Virus record (IMG/VR): IMGVR_UViG_3300036401_000682
Coordinates: 1 to 22,871 of that record
From: a virus
Strand: one strand, 5' to 3'
Length of the DNA stretch: 22,871 nucleotides
Shown: positions 7,912 through 15,747 of the stretch, in pieces
Position numbering within the stretch: position 1 is the first letter of the stretch
Layout of the letters: each line of letters begins with the position of its first letter
Position numbers and translations under genes: made by a program
Notes under the pieces: model-generated
Seen by the model: the letters and a program-made list of their open reading frames with translations, nothing else
Told to the model about the DNA's origin: nothing
The model's database searches: none

Positions 7912-10098
7912 TCAGGTGACCGCGAAAGCTGAAGGAGAAACGTACGTCGCGACTGCGCTGCCGCTGGCATCCTTGGCGATGGCCCAGAAGTAATAGGCGC
8001 CCGAAGAACTCGGCGCACTGATCCACTGATACCAGAGATTATGCCCAGTCATGCCTGGAATGCTCTGCGAGGTTCCTGCCGCGGCGGTGAGGCCGCTGGT
8101 TGGAGCAACGGTGTTGCTGAGTGACCATCCGAACAAGACCGCAGATGGTATGCTATGGCTGCCGTCGATGCCTGTGCTGTCATCATTTACATTGACGGCA
8201 ATGCCGCCGGTGCTTTTCGGCCACGTGGAGCCGGCTGTCGGGCTGGAGCCTGCCGTCAGCAGGTAGTTGCCAGTCGTCGCAGCCGTGATCGGCGCCGTCC
8301 AGGCGCTGCTGCCTGCAGCATTCACTGCCTGGACCTCGAAATCGTATGAGGTGTTGGCAGTGAGCCCGGTAAGCGCGGCCGATGTGCCGCTGATATTGCT
8401 GCTCGTGGTCCAGGTGTTCGCATTGTGCGGCGACCAGCGGACCGAATAGGTGGACACGGCACCGCCGCTCACGGGCGCCGTCCAGCTCAACTGCATCGTC
8501 GATGCGGTCGCCGTGCCCGCCGTCAAACCTGTGGGAACACCTGGGAGCGCGATGGTAGTCGTGGCGCTCGCCGCCGCCGAAGGCGTGCCGCTGCCCGCCG
8601 CATTTACGCCGAACACCTGGAAGTCATATGCCGTCACGGGCGACAGTCCTGTCACCTGATAGCTGGTGCCTGTGATGCCAGCCGCTGCGATGTTCCAGCC
8701 TGTGCCGCCGCTGTTGCGATACTGGGCCGTATAGGTTGCAACCGCTCCGCCACTGCTTGGTGCCGTCCATGACAGAGCCACCGTGCTGACGGTGGGATTG
8801 CTGGCCGTGAGGCCGGCAACCTGGCCTGGGGCCTGCGTGGGCGCTACCTGCGTTGTGCCAGTCACGACGGACGACGCCGCGCCGCTACCAGCAGCATTGT
8901 TGGCAATCACCTCGAAGTCATATTGCGTTGCTGCCGCCAGGCCGGAGACCGTCAGGCTTGTTCCGGCCACACTCTGTGCTGTCCAGGCACCACCAACCGA
9001 CGTCACGCGATAGTTCACGGTGTAACCAGTTGCCGCACCGCCGGTCGCCGGCGCCTGCCACGTCAGCGCAATACTCGACGGCGTGGTTGCTCCGACGGCG
9101 AGGCCGGTCACCTGGCCAGGCGGCTGTAGCGCCACGCCGCCAGTGATGCCGGCGAACACAACACTGCCGCCCGTGTAGCCGAATGCGCGCAGTTCGGCCG
9201 CCTGACCTGTGGGGAGCGTTTGCGAGGCGGCTGATGTGATGATGCCGGATGCGAAGCTGACGTTGCCGCCCGAGACGTTGACGACGCTGCAGGTGAAACC
9301 GCTGCCCATGTTCGGAAACGCCGGCGTCAGCGTGACCGGCTGCGAGCAAACCAGGATGGCGCCGTTATGGATCGTGCCGTCGAGGGTGGTGTTGACAGTG
9401 ATCTCCACCACAGGCCGGCGGTAGCTCGGCAACTTCGCCTTGATCCACGTCCAGACCGCGCTGAAGGTCTGGGCGACCATCGTGCTCGAGCCTTGGCCAA
9501 CCCAGAATGCATCCGCGTCGGATGCCGGCGCGGCTGCGCTCGCTGCGTCGATGGTCTGACCATCGAGCAGGTTCTGATATGTGATGGCGTGATCGATGCC
9601 AGCCTGGCTTATGCCAATCAGATCGCCGCTGGAAACCGTCGTGACCGGCGCCAGGTTCGCAATGCTGTAGGGTGGGCCACCGCTCGTCACAGTGGCTGAT
9701 ATTGTCCCGGTGGCATCGATGCTGATATTCGCGCCCGCCGAGAACAGGCCTCGCAGCGACGACAGCGGCAGCAATGTGAGCAGGCCATTGCTGTTCAGCA
9801 TCGCATAGTCGGTCGGCGACAGTGTGATCTGCTCGGAAAGGCCCGCAAGATTGAAGGCGGGCGAGGAGAGCGTGCCAGCGTTCAGCAGCAACCCGGCGCC
9901 GACGGTAACAGGTTCGGGTCCACCGGCACCGAGGCTGATGCGCCCGAGCAGGGTGCCTGTGTCGCTGAAGATTGCAGGCTGCGTACTGGCCAGCAGTGTG
10001 CCGACACTGACCGAATGGGTCACTCCCGCCTGACTGACCGGGACCTCATCCGCGGCAGTGACTTCTGTAGCAACGGGCAACTGTGAAATCGTCGGCAT
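7912..10098 (-). CDS. Tail fibre protein with three fibronectin type III domains
   Basis: A 728-aa virion fibre. Residues 1-80 form an N-terminal module (MPTISQLPVAT, then DEVPVSQAGVTHSV and TLLGRISLGAGGPE) that is clearly related to the start of the 920-aa fibre encoded just before it, so it is probably the part that docks to the virion. A central region (about 85-325) contains FWVGQGSSTMVAQTFSAVW, a pattern common in phage fibres. Three consecutive FnIII domains follow (about 326-416, 422-515, 518-608), each with a VxGLT-x(6-9)-SWTAP strand and a YDFEV/YDFQV-x-AxNAAGS segment. The last 120 residues are a separate domain with GWSLSN and YYFWAIAKD. An AGGA ribosome site precedes ATG 10098. 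FnIII domains in phages are thought to bind carbohydrate weakly; the true receptor cannot be read from the sequence. Confidence 0.85.
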   Translation of the reverse strand: MPTISQLPVATEVTAADEVPVSQAGVTHSVSVGTLLASTQPAIFSDTGTLLGRISLGAGGPEPVTVGAGLLLNAGTLSSPAFNLAGLSEQITLSPTDYAMLNSNGLLTLLPLSSLRGLFSAGANISIDATGTISATVTSGGPPYSIANLAPVTTVSSGDLIGISQAGIDHAITYQNLLDGQTIDAASAAAPASDADAFWVGQGSSTMVAQTFSAVWTWIKAKLPSYRRPVVEITVNTTLDGTIHNGAILVCSQPVTLTPAFPNMGSGFTCSVVNVSGGNVSFASGIITSAASQTLPTGQAAELRAFGYTGGSVVFAGITGGVALQPPGQVTGLAVGATTPSSIALTWQAPATGGAATGYTVNYRVTSVGGAWTAQSVAGTSLTVSGLAAATQYDFEVIANNAAGSGAASSVVTGTTQVAPTQAPGQVAGLTASNPTVSTVALSWTAPSSGGAVATYTAQYRNSGGTGWNIAAAGITGTSYQVTGLSPVTAYDFQVFGVNAAGSGTPSAAASATTTIALPGVPTGLTAGTATASTMQLSWTAPVSGGAVSTYSVRWSPHNANTWTTSSNISGTSAALTGLTANTSYDFEVQAVNAAGSSAWTAPITAATTGNYLLTAGSSPTAGSTWPKSTGGIAVNVNDDSTGIDGSHSIPSAVLFGWSLSNTVAPTSGLTAAAGTSQSIPGMTGHNLWYQWISAPSSSGAYYFWAIAKDASGSAVATYVSPSAFAVT
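8275..9123 (-). repeat. Three tandem fibronectin type III domains
   Basis: This part of the fibre gene encodes three FnIII units of about 90-95 residues each. They share the strand pattern xxLSWTAPxSGGAVxxY, the turn LTGLxAxTxYDF, and a closing NAAGSG. The units are similar but clearly diverged, so they are protein-level rather than recent DNA-level duplicates. Confidence 0.8.
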
Positions 10099-10146
10099 CG
10101 CATTATCCTGCGCAGCGGCGGACTCGTAATCGGCGGTCTTTGGAGT

Positions 10147-12909
10147 TCATGCCGCGACCTGCGAGCCACTGCATACCGAGATCCAGCGCCCGCCGTCGTA
10201 GAAGACCTCGACACCGGTACCGGCGCCCGCTCCTTCATTCGGCTTGCGGCCGTTGGCGGTAAAGGCCTTGGCTCCAGCGCCGGGGGAGCCGGGTAGTGTC
10301 GACACGGTGTACGAGGGTAATACGGGTGCACCCGAAAAGCGTGGGTTCACCGCGTTCGTTCTGAAGACTTCGCGCCAAGCCGAGATACCATCCGAGACGA
10401 CGTGATAGCGATCATTCGAGCGCAGCGTCATGGGCCCGTTGTCGATCGTGTTACTGCCCGTCGTCGCGATGGTCACATTGGCCGAGCCGAGCACCGAGAA
10501 TGTGTAACCGGTGCCGGCCGCGACGGTGTTCGCTGCCGGAAGTGTAATCGTGTAGGGGGAGCTGTTGCCGACCAGAAATATGATATTACCGGACATGTAG
10601 TTCGGCAGCGTCGCACTGCTCGCATAGGTGGTCTGCCAGCCAACCGAGATGCCTTTGCCTACTGCATAGGAGAGGCTGCCCTGGTTCCAGCGGAGAGTGT
10701 TCGTGGTGCTGTCGTAAGCGAGCCGATAGCTGTTGGTGGGCTCAAAGGCGATCGCGTGACCGGCGGCCATCCGGATCGCTGCCGCTCCAGCCATCTGTTG
10801 GGCATAGCTGGTGTCAAGGACCGATGTTGAGAATGGCACATTGACGTTGAATACCTTGTAGGCGTGACCGGTGCACCCAGCGGCCAGATAGACGCCGATG
10901 ATCGAGCTAATTTCGACCGGGAGACCGGATGTGTTGTGCTGCCCGATCACCAAAGACTGAATCTGACGCTGGGCGCCGTCATCGGGACCGTTGCCGAACC
11001 AGTCCATCTCTACGGTTATCGAGGAAGCTGCCATGCTCGATGGCAGCCCGGTGATGTCGCGGTATTCCAGGCATGCGGCCCAGAGATGGGGCTGTGGCAA
11101 TGCCCTGCCGGACGAATCCAATTGGACATTCTGCCTGATCGTCTGCACGTACCGCCCCACGTGCTCGGCGGTCGGGAACCCGCTCGGAGTTTGCGATCCG
11201 CACCATAGCAATCTGTCGATTCCGCCCCAGACGAAATTGCTTGGGCTGCTATAGATTATCGTGTCGTTGCGCGAATTTGCGATGACCACTCCGCCGACTG
11301 GTCCGCCGGCATGGTTAACAATGTAAGACGAATGGGCAACGGCGAAGTCCGTGGACTGCGAACCATTCTGCGAGACTTCGGCACTGGTCGCGCTGTTGCC
11401 GACGACGATCCCTGGCAAGTAATTGCTTGCTGGACCGCCGCCGCCTGGTATTGCGTTCGCAAGGGGTGTGCCGTCAGGAAGTGTTGTGCCGTCGACGATC
11501 CATTTCACTCGCTTGGTCAGGTCGATATTCCAAGTGGGCGGGGTCTGCAGAACAGTGACGCCGTGCGGTACATAGATGACCGAGCCGGCTGGGGCCGCCT
11601 GATACGCCGCCTTGAACGCCGCGGTATCGTCCGTCACGCCATTGAGGTGGGCATTGTACGGGGCCGAGCGAACGTTGATCACGCCGGTGGTACTGCCGCC
11701 GACGGTATCCACGTAACGTTTGGTCGCGGCCTGCAGGGAGGACGTGGGATCGCCGGCCAGCGTCAATGCACCGGTCAGCGTTCCTCCGACGAGAGGAACC
11801 GCGGAGGCGACCTGGCTATCGACGTATTGCTTCGGCGCCGCTTGCAGCGGCGAGGCAGGATTCGATGGCAGCGAAAGCGGACCGGTCAGGGTGCCGCCGC
11901 TGATTGGGAGCGAGGCGGCGGTCTGCGCGTCGACGTAATGTTTGGTGGCGGCCTGCATCAATAAGCTGGGATCGGCAGCCAGAGTCAGGGCGCCGGAAAG
12001 CGTGCCTCCAGTCTTGGGCAGGGCGCTGGACAGCTGCGCATCCACATATCCCTTCGTCGCCGCTTGCGACGGCGTCGCCGGATCGCCGGCGAGCACCAGT
12101 GGCCCGGTGAGCGTGTCGCCGCTCCGCGATACGCGGGAATCGACATACTGCTTGGTGGCAGCCTGCAACAAATTCGCAGGATCGGCCGCCAGAGTCAGCG
12201 CGCCAGTGAGCGTGCCCCCAGTCCTTGGAACCGCGGTGGCAACCTGTCCGTCGACATATTGTTTGGTGGCCGCCTGCAAGGACGCCGTCGGATCAGCGGC
12301 CAGGGTCAGGGCGCCTGAAAGGCTGCCGCCGGTTCTGGGCAGTGTCGTGGCGATCTGTCCATCGACGTATTTCTTCGTTGCCGCCTGCAGAGACCCGGCA
12401 GGATCAGTGGCCAGGGTCAGTGCTCCGGTCAGCGTGCCACCAGCCAGCGTTAGCGCGCTCGCCGCAAAGTCGGCCAGTTTGGTGGGCGATGTCCTGCCGG
12501 TCGGAGTTACCAGCAACTGGCTACCATCGACATTGGAGATGCCGGCAAGCCCACTCATGAACTGTGTGTAGGTGACGGCGGTGTTGCTGCCGCCCTGCCC
12601 GACTGGAACCAGATCGACGCTGGCCGGTACCGTGCCGGCGGGCAGGGATGAGATGTCGAAGGATGTGTCATTCGCCGACAAGGCGCCATTGGTCAGGGTT
12701 AGGTTGGCGCCGATCCTGATCTGCTCGGGGTTGCCCGTGCCGCCACTGACACGGCCGAGGAGACTTCCGGAGGTGACGGCAAGCTGTGGCTGGACGCCCG
12801 CCAGAACCTGCGACCTGGTTACCTTGCGGACAATGCCGCTTTGGCTGACGAGCAGTTCGTCGTTGTCGGACGCGGCCGTGGCAGGCGCGAGCTGATCGAT
12901 TGTCGGCAT
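10147..12909 (-). CDS. Long tail fibre with seven fibre repeats and a beta-helix domain
   Basis: A 920-aa fibre. Residues 1-80 are the same docking module as in the 728-aa fibre (MPTIDQLAPAT, DELLVSQSGIVRKV, LLGRVSGGTGNPEQ). Residues 157-402 are seven tandem units of the phage tail fibre repeat type (GGTLTGALTLAADP then LQAATKQYVD), probably a trimeric shaft. From about 410 the sequence NVRSAPYNAHLNGVTDDTAAFKAAY and SVIYVPHGVTVL is the start of a pectate-lyase-like right-handed beta-helix, the fold of many tailspike depolymerases. The C-terminus (about 870-920) has the TLPGSPGAGAKAFTANG and VFYDGGRWISV pattern of fibre tips. ATG 12909 has only a weak, distant ribosome site. Catalytic residues of the beta-helix cannot be assigned, so enzyme activity is unproven. 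Confidence 0.87.
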   Translation of the reverse strand: MPTIDQLAPATAASDNDELLVSQSGIVRKVTRSQVLAGVQPQLAVTSGSLLGRVSGGTGNPEQIRIGANLTLTNGALSANDTSFDISSLPAGTVPASVDLVPVGQGGSNTAVTYTQFMSGLAGISNVDGSQLLVTPTGRTSPTKLADFAASALTLAGGTLTGALTLATDPAGSLQAATKKYVDGQIATTLPRTGGSLSGALTLAADPTASLQAATKQYVDGQVATAVPRTGGTLTGALTLAADPANLLQAATKQYVDSRVSRSGDTLTGPLVLAGDPATPSQAATKGYVDAQLSSALPKTGGTLSGALTLAADPSLLMQAATKHYVDAQTAASLPISGGTLTGPLSLPSNPASPLQAAPKQYVDSQVASAVPLVGGTLTGALTLAGDPTSSLQAATKRYVDTVGGSTTGVINVRSAPYNAHLNGVTDDTAAFKAAYQAAPAGSVIYVPHGVTVLQTPPTWNIDLTKRVKWIVDGTTLPDGTPLANAIPGGGGPASNYLPGIVVGNSATSAEVSQNGSQSTDFAVAHSSYIVNHAGGPVGGVVIANSRNDTIIYSSPSNFVWGGIDRLLWCGSQTPSGFPTAEHVGRYVQTIRQNVQLDSSGRALPQPHLWAACLEYRDITGLPSSMAASSITVEMDWFGNGPDDGAQRQIQSLVIGQHNTSGLPVEISSIIGVYLAAGCTGHAYKVFNVNVPFSTSVLDTSYAQQMAGAAAIRMAAGHAIAFEPTNSYRLAYDSTTNTLRWNQGSLSYAVGKGISVGWQTTYASSATLPNYMSGNIIFLVGNSSPYTITLPAANTVAAGTGYTFSVLGSANVTIATTGSNTIDNGPMTLRSNDRYHVVSDGISAWREVFRTNAVNPRFSGAPVLPSYTVSTLPGSPGAGAKAFTANGRKPNEGAGAGTGVEVFYDGGRWISVCSGSQVAA
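11704..12441 (-). repeat. Seven tandem 37-residue tail-fibre repeats
   Basis: Units begin at residues 157, 194, 231, 264, 301, 338 and 375 of the 920-aa fibre. Six have 37 residues (111 bp). The third is four residues shorter and ends in SRVSRS. The core is GG(T/S)L(T/S)G(A/P)L(T/S)L-x-DP-x(4)-QAATK-x-YVD. The sixth is the most divergent (SNP for DP, QAAPKQYVD). Confidence 0.9.
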
Positions 12910-13000
12910 GATCGAGACGGCCTTTCAGGGCGCAGCGACGTGGCTGCACGTGCTGTGTCTTGTTGCCTAAGGAGGGTTGGCCACCCTGGAGCGGCCCTGG

Positions 13001-13486
13001 TTACGACGATGTGAGAACCGGATTGCCGTTCTGGTCAGTCAAGACGACACCAACATCGGTAATCAGGGCATTGGCTGGGATTGGCGGCACCGACAGATAG
13101 ACAACCGGCAACAGAACGCTGCGATTGATGGTGCGGCCATTCACCGTGGCGATTACAAGGTTCACTGTGTAAATCGTCCCCGGCTGACCCCCTGATAACC
13201 AGAGGATTGCGACCGCGCCATCGATTGTCGCGCTGTTCAGAATGAGATCGCCCGGGTTTGCGGGTTCAATTGTGATATCGAGTGTGGCGATTGCATCGCC
13301 ATCGTTGCCGACGAGCGCGGGTGATATGTCGAACTGGTAGTCCAGCACATCGCCGGGATCTTTTGTCGGCCAGTTTAGCGGCGCCGGTGGCACCGTCCAG
13401 GAGCCGCGCGGTACCGGAATGAATGAATCCAGGATGACAGTCCGCGCGTTGCTGGGTTTCCAGATGTGTGTTGCTGGAGTGGGCAT
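13001..13486 (-). CDS. Phage fibre-tail adaptor-like protein
   Basis: A 161-aa protein lying between two fibre-type genes. Residues about 37-130 fit the small beta-sandwich family annotated as phage fibre-tail adaptor: LNWPTKDPGDVLDYQFDIS (38-56), then a GDAIATLDITIEPA strand, the highly typical ILWLSGGQPGTIYTVNL (95-110), and ATVNGRTINRSVLL. The C-terminal 30 residues (DVGVVLTDQNGNPVLTSS) look like a separate attachment tail. Its likely role is to join a fibre to the baseplate or tail. An AGGATCC stretch about 6 nt before ATG 13486 may serve as the ribosome site. Family assignment is from memory of the motif, not from a search. The 91 bp between this gene and the next (12910-13000) show nothing beyond a short weak palindrome. 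Confidence 0.7.
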   Translation of the reverse strand: MPTPATHIWKPSNARTVILDSFIPVPRGSWTVPPAPLNWPTKDPGDVLDYQFDISPALVGNDGDAIATLDITIEPANPGDLILNSATIDGAVAILWLSGGQPGTIYTVNLVIATVNGRTINRSVLLPVVYLSVPPIPANALITDVGVVLTDQNGNPVLTSS

Positions 13487-13512
13487 GCCAGGATCCTGAT
13501 CGAGTACCGTAC

Positions 13513-13779
13513 TCAGTTCTTGCCGGATAGCTTTGCGAGAGCCACGCTCAGTGCTGTCAACTGAGCACGCAGTTCGGCGATCGTCGGAACGGGTGCAACT
13601 GCCGGCGGTGTGGGCGGTGGCGTGAATTTCGTTCCGTCAAAATGCCAACCTTCCGCGATGTCCGGCTGCGACGTTACGTCCGCCCAGACAAGCGCCGGGT
13701 TGAACATGCTGGTGATGTTGCCGTCGGTTGTCAGCAGTTCGGCGACCACACAGTCTTGTATCCGTGCATAGGTCTTCAT
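13513..13779 (-). CDS. Small tail-fibre-associated protein
   Basis: An 88-aa protein from ATG 13779, with AGGAG 6 nt upstream; the ribosome site overlaps the end of the glycine-rich fibre gene. Residues 1-50 (MKTYARIQDCVVAELLTT, FNPALVWADVT, GWHFDGTKFTPP) form a compact beta-rich unit of the kind found beside fibre genes, with a W-x-FDGT-x-F element also common in fibre assembly proteins. A proline stretch (51-65) leads to a C-terminal helix (TIAELRAQLTALSVALAKL) that could be a coiled coil. Function is unknown; fibre assembly or capping is inferred from position. An in-frame extension upstream overlaps the fibre gene and was rejected. Confidence 0.7.
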   Translation of the reverse strand: MKTYARIQDCVVAELLTTDGNITSMFNPALVWADVTSQPDIAEGWHFDGTKFTPPPTPPAVAPVPTIAELRAQLTALSVALAKLSGKN

Positions 13780-13787
13780 TGGCGCTC

Positions 13788-15041
13788 CTACCATCTGACG
13801 ACGACCAGACCTGCTGCTCCCGATGCACCGTTGTAGGGCGTGCTGCTGTTCGCCCCAGTGCCAGCGCCAGACGCGCCTCCGCCGGGAGAGTTGCCTGAAT
13901 TGCCCCACGTTCCGCCGTTCTGACAGCCGCCCATCGGGGCGCCGCCACCGAGTCCGCCTTGATTCAAGACACCGGCTTGGCCGGAGGAGCCAATGAGGTT
14001 GATGTCACCGGATATGCCGATGCCACCCGGTGTCGCGCCGTTCTGGGGATTTCCCACGCTGGCTAGACCGTTCAAGCTGCCGCCCGTCGCGCTGACATAA
14101 GTGCCGAAGCTGGACGTCCCGCCGGCCGAAGGTGATGCTCCGCTCGTATTTCCAGCAGCGCCGCCAGCGCCAACGGTCACCGGGATCGTCTGACCCGAGT
14201 TCAACTTGGTGATCAGTTTCCGTGCGTAGCCACCGCCGGAGCCGCCTCCGCTTGGAATGGTCCCGTACGAGGCATAGCTCCCCGATCCGCCACCCCACAC
14301 CTCGACCTCCACCTGTGAGACGTTGAACGGGACGATAAAGGTGTCATTGGTGAGGAACGTCTTCACGCCCGAGGCGACCCCTGGACGCAACGCCGGAAGC
14401 TTCCAGCCGAGAAACGGGGCCGCCGCCAACAGTGAAATGTTTGCTGCACCGATCGCTGTCTGTCCGTACGACACGGCGATGACGTACAGTCCCACCCACC
14501 CATTGTCGACCGGGGGGGTGGCTTGGGAGCCGGTATTTGCCGCCGCACCCGCTTTCAGCTGGAGTTGCACGCGCTGGATTCGGCAGGTGTTCTGCGCGAC
14601 CCCCGAATTGTTTGGGCCGCTGTATGGCTGCGCCGGGTTGGCAGCATTGTAGTATGGCAGCGGCGCCGGGTTCGTGTCGCTCTCTAGCAGTGCAGCCTGG
14701 ATCAGATAGTTGACCGCCTGACCGGAGGTGGCGGGCGCCGCAAGCGCGAACGATGTCGCGGTGAGATTGACGCCAAGTTTGACTAGCGGATCAGTTGTGT
14801 CGGCTGGCAGCGATCCGTAGGCGAGCGTATCCACGACAGACAGCTGGGTGATGCTTCCGGGCCCCACTGTTACCGTCATCGAAGCTGGCACCGTGGGTGA
14901 ACAGACAAGACCGTCGACGACGGTGTTGCTGCCGAGTATCGTCTGGGCCAGATATCCCAAGGCGACCATTGCGCTCCGATTTGTATTGAGAATATCGGTA
15001 TCGAGCGGGATGCTTCCCGGGTAGACCAGGATTCTATCCAT
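13788..15041 (-). CDS. Glycine-rich tail fibre protein
   Basis: A 417-aa protein. The N-terminal half (MDRILVYPGSIPLDTDIL, then ALGYLAQTILGSNTVVDGL) is the type that starts virion proteins next to tail protein I. From about residue 225 it becomes a glycine-rich domain: TFIVPFNVSQVEVEVWGGG (234-252), repeated SGGGSGGGYAR, VTVGAGGAAG, and the closing GAAGLVVVRW. This polyglycine-sandwich architecture is known for phage tip adhesins, so receptor binding is the likely job. A GAGG site 5 nt before ATG 15041 sets the start. It is the first gene after the baseplate set and opens the adsorption block. Confidence 0.8.
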   Translation of the reverse strand: MDRILVYPGSIPLDTDILNTNRSAMVALGYLAQTILGSNTVVDGLVCSPTVPASMTVTVGPGSITQLSVVDTLAYGSLPADTTDPLVKLGVNLTATSFALAAPATSGQAVNYLIQAALLESDTNPAPLPYYNAANPAQPYSGPNNSGVAQNTCRIQRVQLQLKAGAAANTGSQATPPVDNGWVGLYVIAVSYGQTAIGAANISLLAAAPFLGWKLPALRPGVASGVKTFLTNDTFIVPFNVSQVEVEVWGGGSGSYASYGTIPSGGGSGGGYARKLITKLNSGQTIPVTVGAGGAAGNTSGASPSAGGTSSFGTYVSATGGSLNGLASVGNPQNGATPGGIGISGDINLIGSSGQAGVLNQGGLGGGAPMGGCQNGGTWGNSGNSPGGGASGAGTGANSSTPYNGASGAAGLVVVRW

Positions 15042-15071
15042 GAGATCCTCTTTGCTGATCGTGGAACCAGG

Positions 15072-15746
15072 TCAATTGGTGATCCTGGTCCAACCGATGA
15101 CAGTGACCGGCAGCACGTCAGCGACGGCCGCAAAGATGTCGCCGTCTGTCACTTGGCCCTGCACCATTTCGAGGCTGGCGTATTCGATCGTGCCCCCGCC
15201 GTAGCCACCCACTGATCCACCCCAGCCACTCACCGCGGCAATACCGCTGCCGAGCGGTCGGTAGGCCGTGATGAAGCATTGAAATGGCAGCAAGAGACTG
15301 CCCCATCCTCCGGCGATACCGTAGCCAACACCACCTCCAAGGCCGCTCAACGACGTGTAGCCACCGGTATCGGCTGATCGGGCAGGCTCGAACACAATCG
15401 GTTCACGCCCCGTTAGATCCTGCAAGACCGAGACGACTGCACCGCGTGTCCCGCGTTCACGGAACAGTTCACGCTGGATCCTGCTTCGAAATGCCGCATC
15501 GCCTTGGGCTGCCCGTCTGGTCAGCCGGTCGCCAAAGAAGTCGAGCGCAATGATGTCCAACCATATATCGCTCGCCGTCGCGATGCGCGTCTGCGCCTTC
15601 ACGTACTGGAGTTGTTGGTAAACCCAGCTCCAACCGGACGCGAGACCGCCCAGCAGCGCGTCCAGTACTGGAGCACTGTCCGGGAACCAGCGCGCCGGCA
15701 ATACTGTGCGCAGCCGCGCAAGCATGTCCCCTTGATCGCCCGTCAT
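15072..15746 (-). CDS. Tail protein I family baseplate protein (Mu gp48/P2 gpI-like)
   Basis: A 224-aa protein. The N-terminal 110 residues match the tail protein I/gp48 family: RLRTVLPARWFPDSAPVLDALLGG, then ATASDIWLDIIALDFFGDRLTRR, and a helical FRSRIQRELFRERGTRGAVV. The centre (about 128-186) is an unusually glycine-rich stretch (GGGVGYGIAGGWGS, GWGGSVGGYGGG) before a short conserved-looking end. It acts in the baseplate with J and gp25 and carries the fibres. ATG 15746 follows the stop of the J gene by one base, so the two are translationally coupled. Confidence 0.82.
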   Translation of the reverse strand: MTGDQGDMLARLRTVLPARWFPDSAPVLDALLGGLASGWSWVYQQLQYVKAQTRIATASDIWLDIIALDFFGDRLTRRAAQGDAAFRSRIQRELFRERGTRGAVVSVLQDLTGREPIVFEPARSADTGGYTSLSGLGGGVGYGIAGGWGSLLLPFQCFITAYRPLGSGIAAVSGWGGSVGGYGGGTIEYASLEMVQGQVTDGDIFAAVADVLPVTVIGWTRITN

Positions 15747-15747
15747 G

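Noticed and set aside
7905-8018. An in-frame upstream extension of the esterase gene by 38 codons
   Set aside because: It overlaps the end of the FnIII fibre gene, has no ribosome site, and its translation looks non-native. ATG 7904 fits the tight gene spacing.
11704-12441. Regularly spaced repeat resembling a CRISPR array
   Set aside because: The 111-bp units are diverged, in frame and encode a known fibre-repeat pattern. There are no short identical repeats separated by unique spacers.
12966-12990. Short palindrome (AGGGT and ACCCT) in the 91-bp gap between adaptor and long fibre
   Set aside because: The stem is only 5 bp and has no T-run, so I cannot call it a terminator or operator.
13780-13908. 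An in-frame upstream extension of the 88-aa gene by 43 codons
   Set aside because: It runs through the coding end of the glycine-rich fibre, and its basic, Trp-rich translation looks like an out-of-frame shadow. AGGAG just before ATG 13779 marks the real start.
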